A stretch of 64,000 nt of DNA from Saccharibacillus deserti (lineage in GTDB: Bacteria > Bacillota > Bacilli > Paenibacillales > Paenibacillaceae). The translations under genes and the position numbers were made by a program. This document shows positions 62,081 through 64,000 of this stretch, piece after piece. The notes below the pieces were generated by a model. It searched no databases and was not told the DNA's origin. It worked only from the letters and a program-made list of their open reading frames with translations. The stretch lies in the NCBI RefSeq assembly GCF_013618475.1, contig NZ_JABJVN010000001.1, forward strand, positions 806,001-870,000, in the 5' to 3' direction. The first letter of the stretch is position 1; each line of letters starts with the position of its first letter.

Positions 62081-63706
62081 ATGAGCAAACAGAACTGGAG
62101 CAAAACGATGATGGGCGGATTCGCGGCGGTCACGGCGCTGTCGATGGTGCTGGCGGGCTGCGGATCGGACAGCGAAAAGCCGCAGGCGGCGGACGGGGAA
62201 AAAAGCGAGGCCAAAGAAGAAATTTCCGTCTCCATTTACGACCGCGGGCAAATCCCCAAAGAGGAAGGCACGTATTCGGATAACCGCTGGACCAAATGGA
62301 TCAATGAAAACGGACCCGTCGGCGTCGATTTCGTGCCGATTCCCCGGAACGAGTCGCAGCAGAAATACAGCATGCTGTTCGCTTCCGGCGACGCGCCCGA
62401 TCTGGTACTGGAATACGATACGGATTTCCTGAACTCGCTGTGGACGCAGAAACAGCTGCTGCCGCTCGACGATCTGGTCGAAAAAAGCAGTACCGAATAC
62501 AAAGCGCTGCTGGAGAAAGTTCCGGCACTGCGGACGCTTGGCACGAAGCCGGACGGCAAACTGTACAATATCGGCATGGTTACCAAACCGGAAGTGCTCG
62601 GAGCGATGGTCATCCGGCAGGACTGGCTCGACAAGCTGGGGCTTGAAGTGCCGCAGACGACCGAAGAACTGTACGCGGTCGCCGATGCTTTTGCCAACCA
62701 GGATCCGGACGGCAACGGGGTCAAAGACACGTTCGGGATGAATCTCAGCCAGTTCGCTTCCTTCTACGTGGACGCCATGTTCCAGAACGAGATGTTCATT
62801 ATCGAAGACGGCCAGCTGGTGCGCCAATTCGACCGCATCAAGCCGGCGTACGAGTTCAAGAAAAAACTGTTTGAGAACGGCATCGTGGACAAAGACTTCC
62901 TGTCGGACAAAAACGGCCAAAAAGCGGAGCAGGATTTTGCCAGCGGCAAACTCGGCATTTACCTGGCTTACCGTTCGGTGATCAGCAAAAACTTCGATAC
63001 GCTCAAAAACACCGATCCGAATGCGAAGATTACGCCGATGGCGTTCCCGGAAAGCGAATTCGGCCGGTTCGGTCCCGATTTCAATCCTTCGATCCAGATG
63101 ACGGGCGCCGTAAACGCGAACGCGAAGAATCCGGAAGCGGTCATGAAATATATCGACTTCATGGTGACGCCGTCCACGGTCGAGACGCTGTCCAACGGGA
63201 TTGAAGGCGAGCATTATACGAAAGAAAGCGACGGCAAGATCAAACCGATCGACGAAAAGAAAAACGAAACGGAAATGGGCTATCTGAACGACTACCGGAT
63301 GTTCATGCCGAAATATATCGTGGAAAGCAACAATGTGGACGGACGACAGCTGGATTCGACCGACCCGATCGATAAGGAGTGGCTCGCGATCGCGGCCGAA
63401 ATGGATACCCTGTATCTCGATCCGGCGCATCCGCACCCGGGCTTCACGCACGCCAAGTTCCGTCCTTCGCTCGACAAAGCGATGACGACGACGTTCAACG
63501 ACGGCTGGAACAACATGAACGATACGATGGCCAAAGCGGTCGTCAGCGGCAGCGGCTACAGTGTCGATCAAGGTGTGGAAGACGTCAAAAAATCGTGGTA
63601 CGCATCCGGCGGACAGGCGCTCGAAGACTGGTACAAACAATGGTACCAAGACAACAAAGATTCCTGGATCTTCATGGAACAGCTCTACACGATGAAATTC
63701 GAGTAA
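62081..63706 (+). CDS. ABC extracellular solute-binding lipoprotein, LipO type
   Basis: A 541-residue binding protein with lipobox MVLAGC and mature sequence beginning with a Ser/Glu/Lys-rich linker then EISVSIYDRGQIPKEEGTY. Length and the motif RDNxW-like DNRWTKWINEN match the large binding proteins that serve LplB/YtcP permeases, which usually import oligosaccharides derived from plant polysaccharides. GAGGGGTAAGGGT precedes ATG 62081. No ATPase is encoded. Confidence 0.87.
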   Translation: MSKQNWSKTMMGGFAAVTALSMVLAGCGSDSEKPQAADGEKSEAKEEISVSIYDRGQIPKEEGTYSDNRWTKWINENGPVGVDFVPIPRNESQQKYSMLFASGDAPDLVLEYDTDFLNSLWTQKQLLPLDDLVEKSSTEYKALLEKVPALRTLGTKPDGKLYNIGMVTKPEVLGAMVIRQDWLDKLGLEVPQTTEELYAVADAFANQDPDGNGVKDTFGMNLSQFASFYVDAMFQNEMFIIEDGQLVRQFDRIKPAYEFKKKLFENGIVDKDFLSDKNGQKAEQDFASGKLGIYLAYRSVISKNFDTLKNTDPNAKITPMAFPESEFGRFGPDFNPSIQMTGAVNANAKNPEAVMKYIDFMVTPSTVETLSNGIEGEHYTKESDGKIKPIDEKKNETEMGYLNDYRMFMPKYIVESNNVDGRQLDSTDPIDKEWLAIAAEMDTLYLDPAHPHPGFTHAKFRPSLDKAMTTTFNDGWNNMNDTMAKAVVSGSGYSVDQGVEDVKKSWYASGGQALEDWYKQWYQDNKDSWIFMEQLYTMKFE

Positions 63707-63753
63707 TTCTTGGGTCTCGTCGGACGGAGCCGGACAGTCATACGCTAAAAAAA

Positions 63754-63784
63754 CGGCTTCGGGCGAATCTTCGCACCGGAGCCG
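63754..63784 (+). promoter_or_regulatory. Hairpin between the binding protein gene and the next gene
   Basis: CGGCTTCGG and CCGGAGCCG pair with one G-T pair, without a following T run. Probably an mRNA-stabilising or attenuating stem as in other binding-protein operons. Confidence 0.45.
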
Positions 63785-63802
63785 CTTGCGGGAGGACGGA
63801 AT

Positions 63803-64000
63803 ATGCTCGTATACGATGAAAAGACGCTTGAACGGACAAGGCGGCTGATCGCTTCGGAACCTTCGGTAAAGCGGGGCTGGGCGGCCTTTGCGGCCGACAG
63901 GTCCGCGCGCGGCGGCAGATGGCTGGAGGAAGCGCGTCAGCGGATCGCCCTGCTGCGCGAACGCTGGCTGACGTATGGAGGCAGCAAACGGTTTACGCTC
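63803..64000 (+). CDS. N-terminus of an unidentified protein, cut by the window edge
   Basis: 66 codons from ATG 63803 with GGGAGGACGG upstream, beginning MLVYDEKTLERTRRLIASEP and rich in helix-forming residues. No signal peptide. Its place at the end of an oligosaccharide importer operon suggests a polysaccharide-degrading enzyme such as a heparinase II/III-like lyase, but the fragment is too short to say. Confidence 0.4.
   Translation, partial: MLVYDEKTLERTRRLIASEPSVKRGWAAFAADRSARGGRWLEEARQRIALLRERWLTYGGSKRFTL

Noticed and set aside
1-64000. CRISPR arrays, IS elements, tRNA or rRNA genes
   Set aside because: No regularly spaced repeats, transposase frames or recognisable structural RNA sequences were seen on either strand; this was a reading by eye, so a divergent tRNA could be missed.

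Overview
The window reads as a chromosome segment of a Paenibacillaceae bacterium. GC content looks to be in the high fifties per cent, ribosome binding sites are strong AGGAGG-type, TTG/GTG starts are frequent, and lipoproteins have typical LxxC lipoboxes. The gene set (AcuA/AcuC with AcsA, HssRS-HrtBA, LplB/YtcP-type sugar importers, AraC regulators with a large extracellular sensor) fits Paenibacillus or Saccharibacillus; the genus is inferred. No rRNA, tRNA, CRISPR array, IS element or prophage was seen.

Layout. 1-3.2 kb: end of a Gfo/Idh/MocA oxidoreductase, a small PH-like membrane protein and an APC permease. 3.3-4.5 kb: an AT-rich patch with two small genes that each look broken by a one-base homopolymer indel. 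4.5-9.0 kb: an HscC-type Hsp70, a J-domain/TPR co-chaperone and a DUF1266 protein, the same three families that cluster in the E. coli hscC region, followed by a C-terminal remnant of an EcfT permease. 9.2-12.1 kb (minus): ECF sigma factor, membrane protein in the anti-sigma position, and a large anchored TPR protein. 12.3-17.8 kb: an ArsR-type regulator divergent from an oligosaccharide ABC importer and a GH43 glycosidase, with clear operator palindromes. 18.0-22.9 kb: a sugar isomerase-like protein, then a heme sensing/export locus (hssR-hssS-hrtB-hrtA) with a direct-repeat HssR box.

23-31 kb: an EEP-family hydrolase, a TipAS-type MerR regulator overlapping a DUF2268 peptidase, a Bax inhibitor-1-like protein, two paralogous exported proteins, and acsA with a tautomerase. 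31.4-33.2 kb: acuA and acuC, which control AcsA by acetylation and deacetylation. 33.3-40.3 kb: a frameshifted LuxR regulator, an aldehyde dehydrogenase with a MaoC protein, a DUF418 protein, and an XRE-cupin regulator divergent from a DHA2 efflux pump. 40.5-53 kb: proteins of obscure function, including two SUKH/HEAT paralogues, a band-7 (SPFH) protein paired with a NAD-kinase-like protein, and a small gene with an excellent LexA (SOS) box inside its promoter; FAH-family and ABC-F proteins are also here. 53-55.6 kb (minus): ccdA, a thioredoxin-like lipoprotein and a fused MsrA-MsrB lipoprotein, a surface methionine-sulfoxide repair route. 55.9-64 kb: a two-TM AraC regulator, small envelope proteins, and an LplB/YtcP/lipoprotein ABC importer behind a CcpA (cre) site, running into a truncated gene at the right edge.

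The most interesting leads are the SOS-box gene at 48.1 kb, the SPFH/NAD-kinase-like pair at 45.2-47.2 kb with a 9-bp inverted repeat upstream, the HscC/J-TPR/DUF1266 trio, and the TipAS regulator whose promoter layout forces translation to begin at a non-canonical ATC codon.
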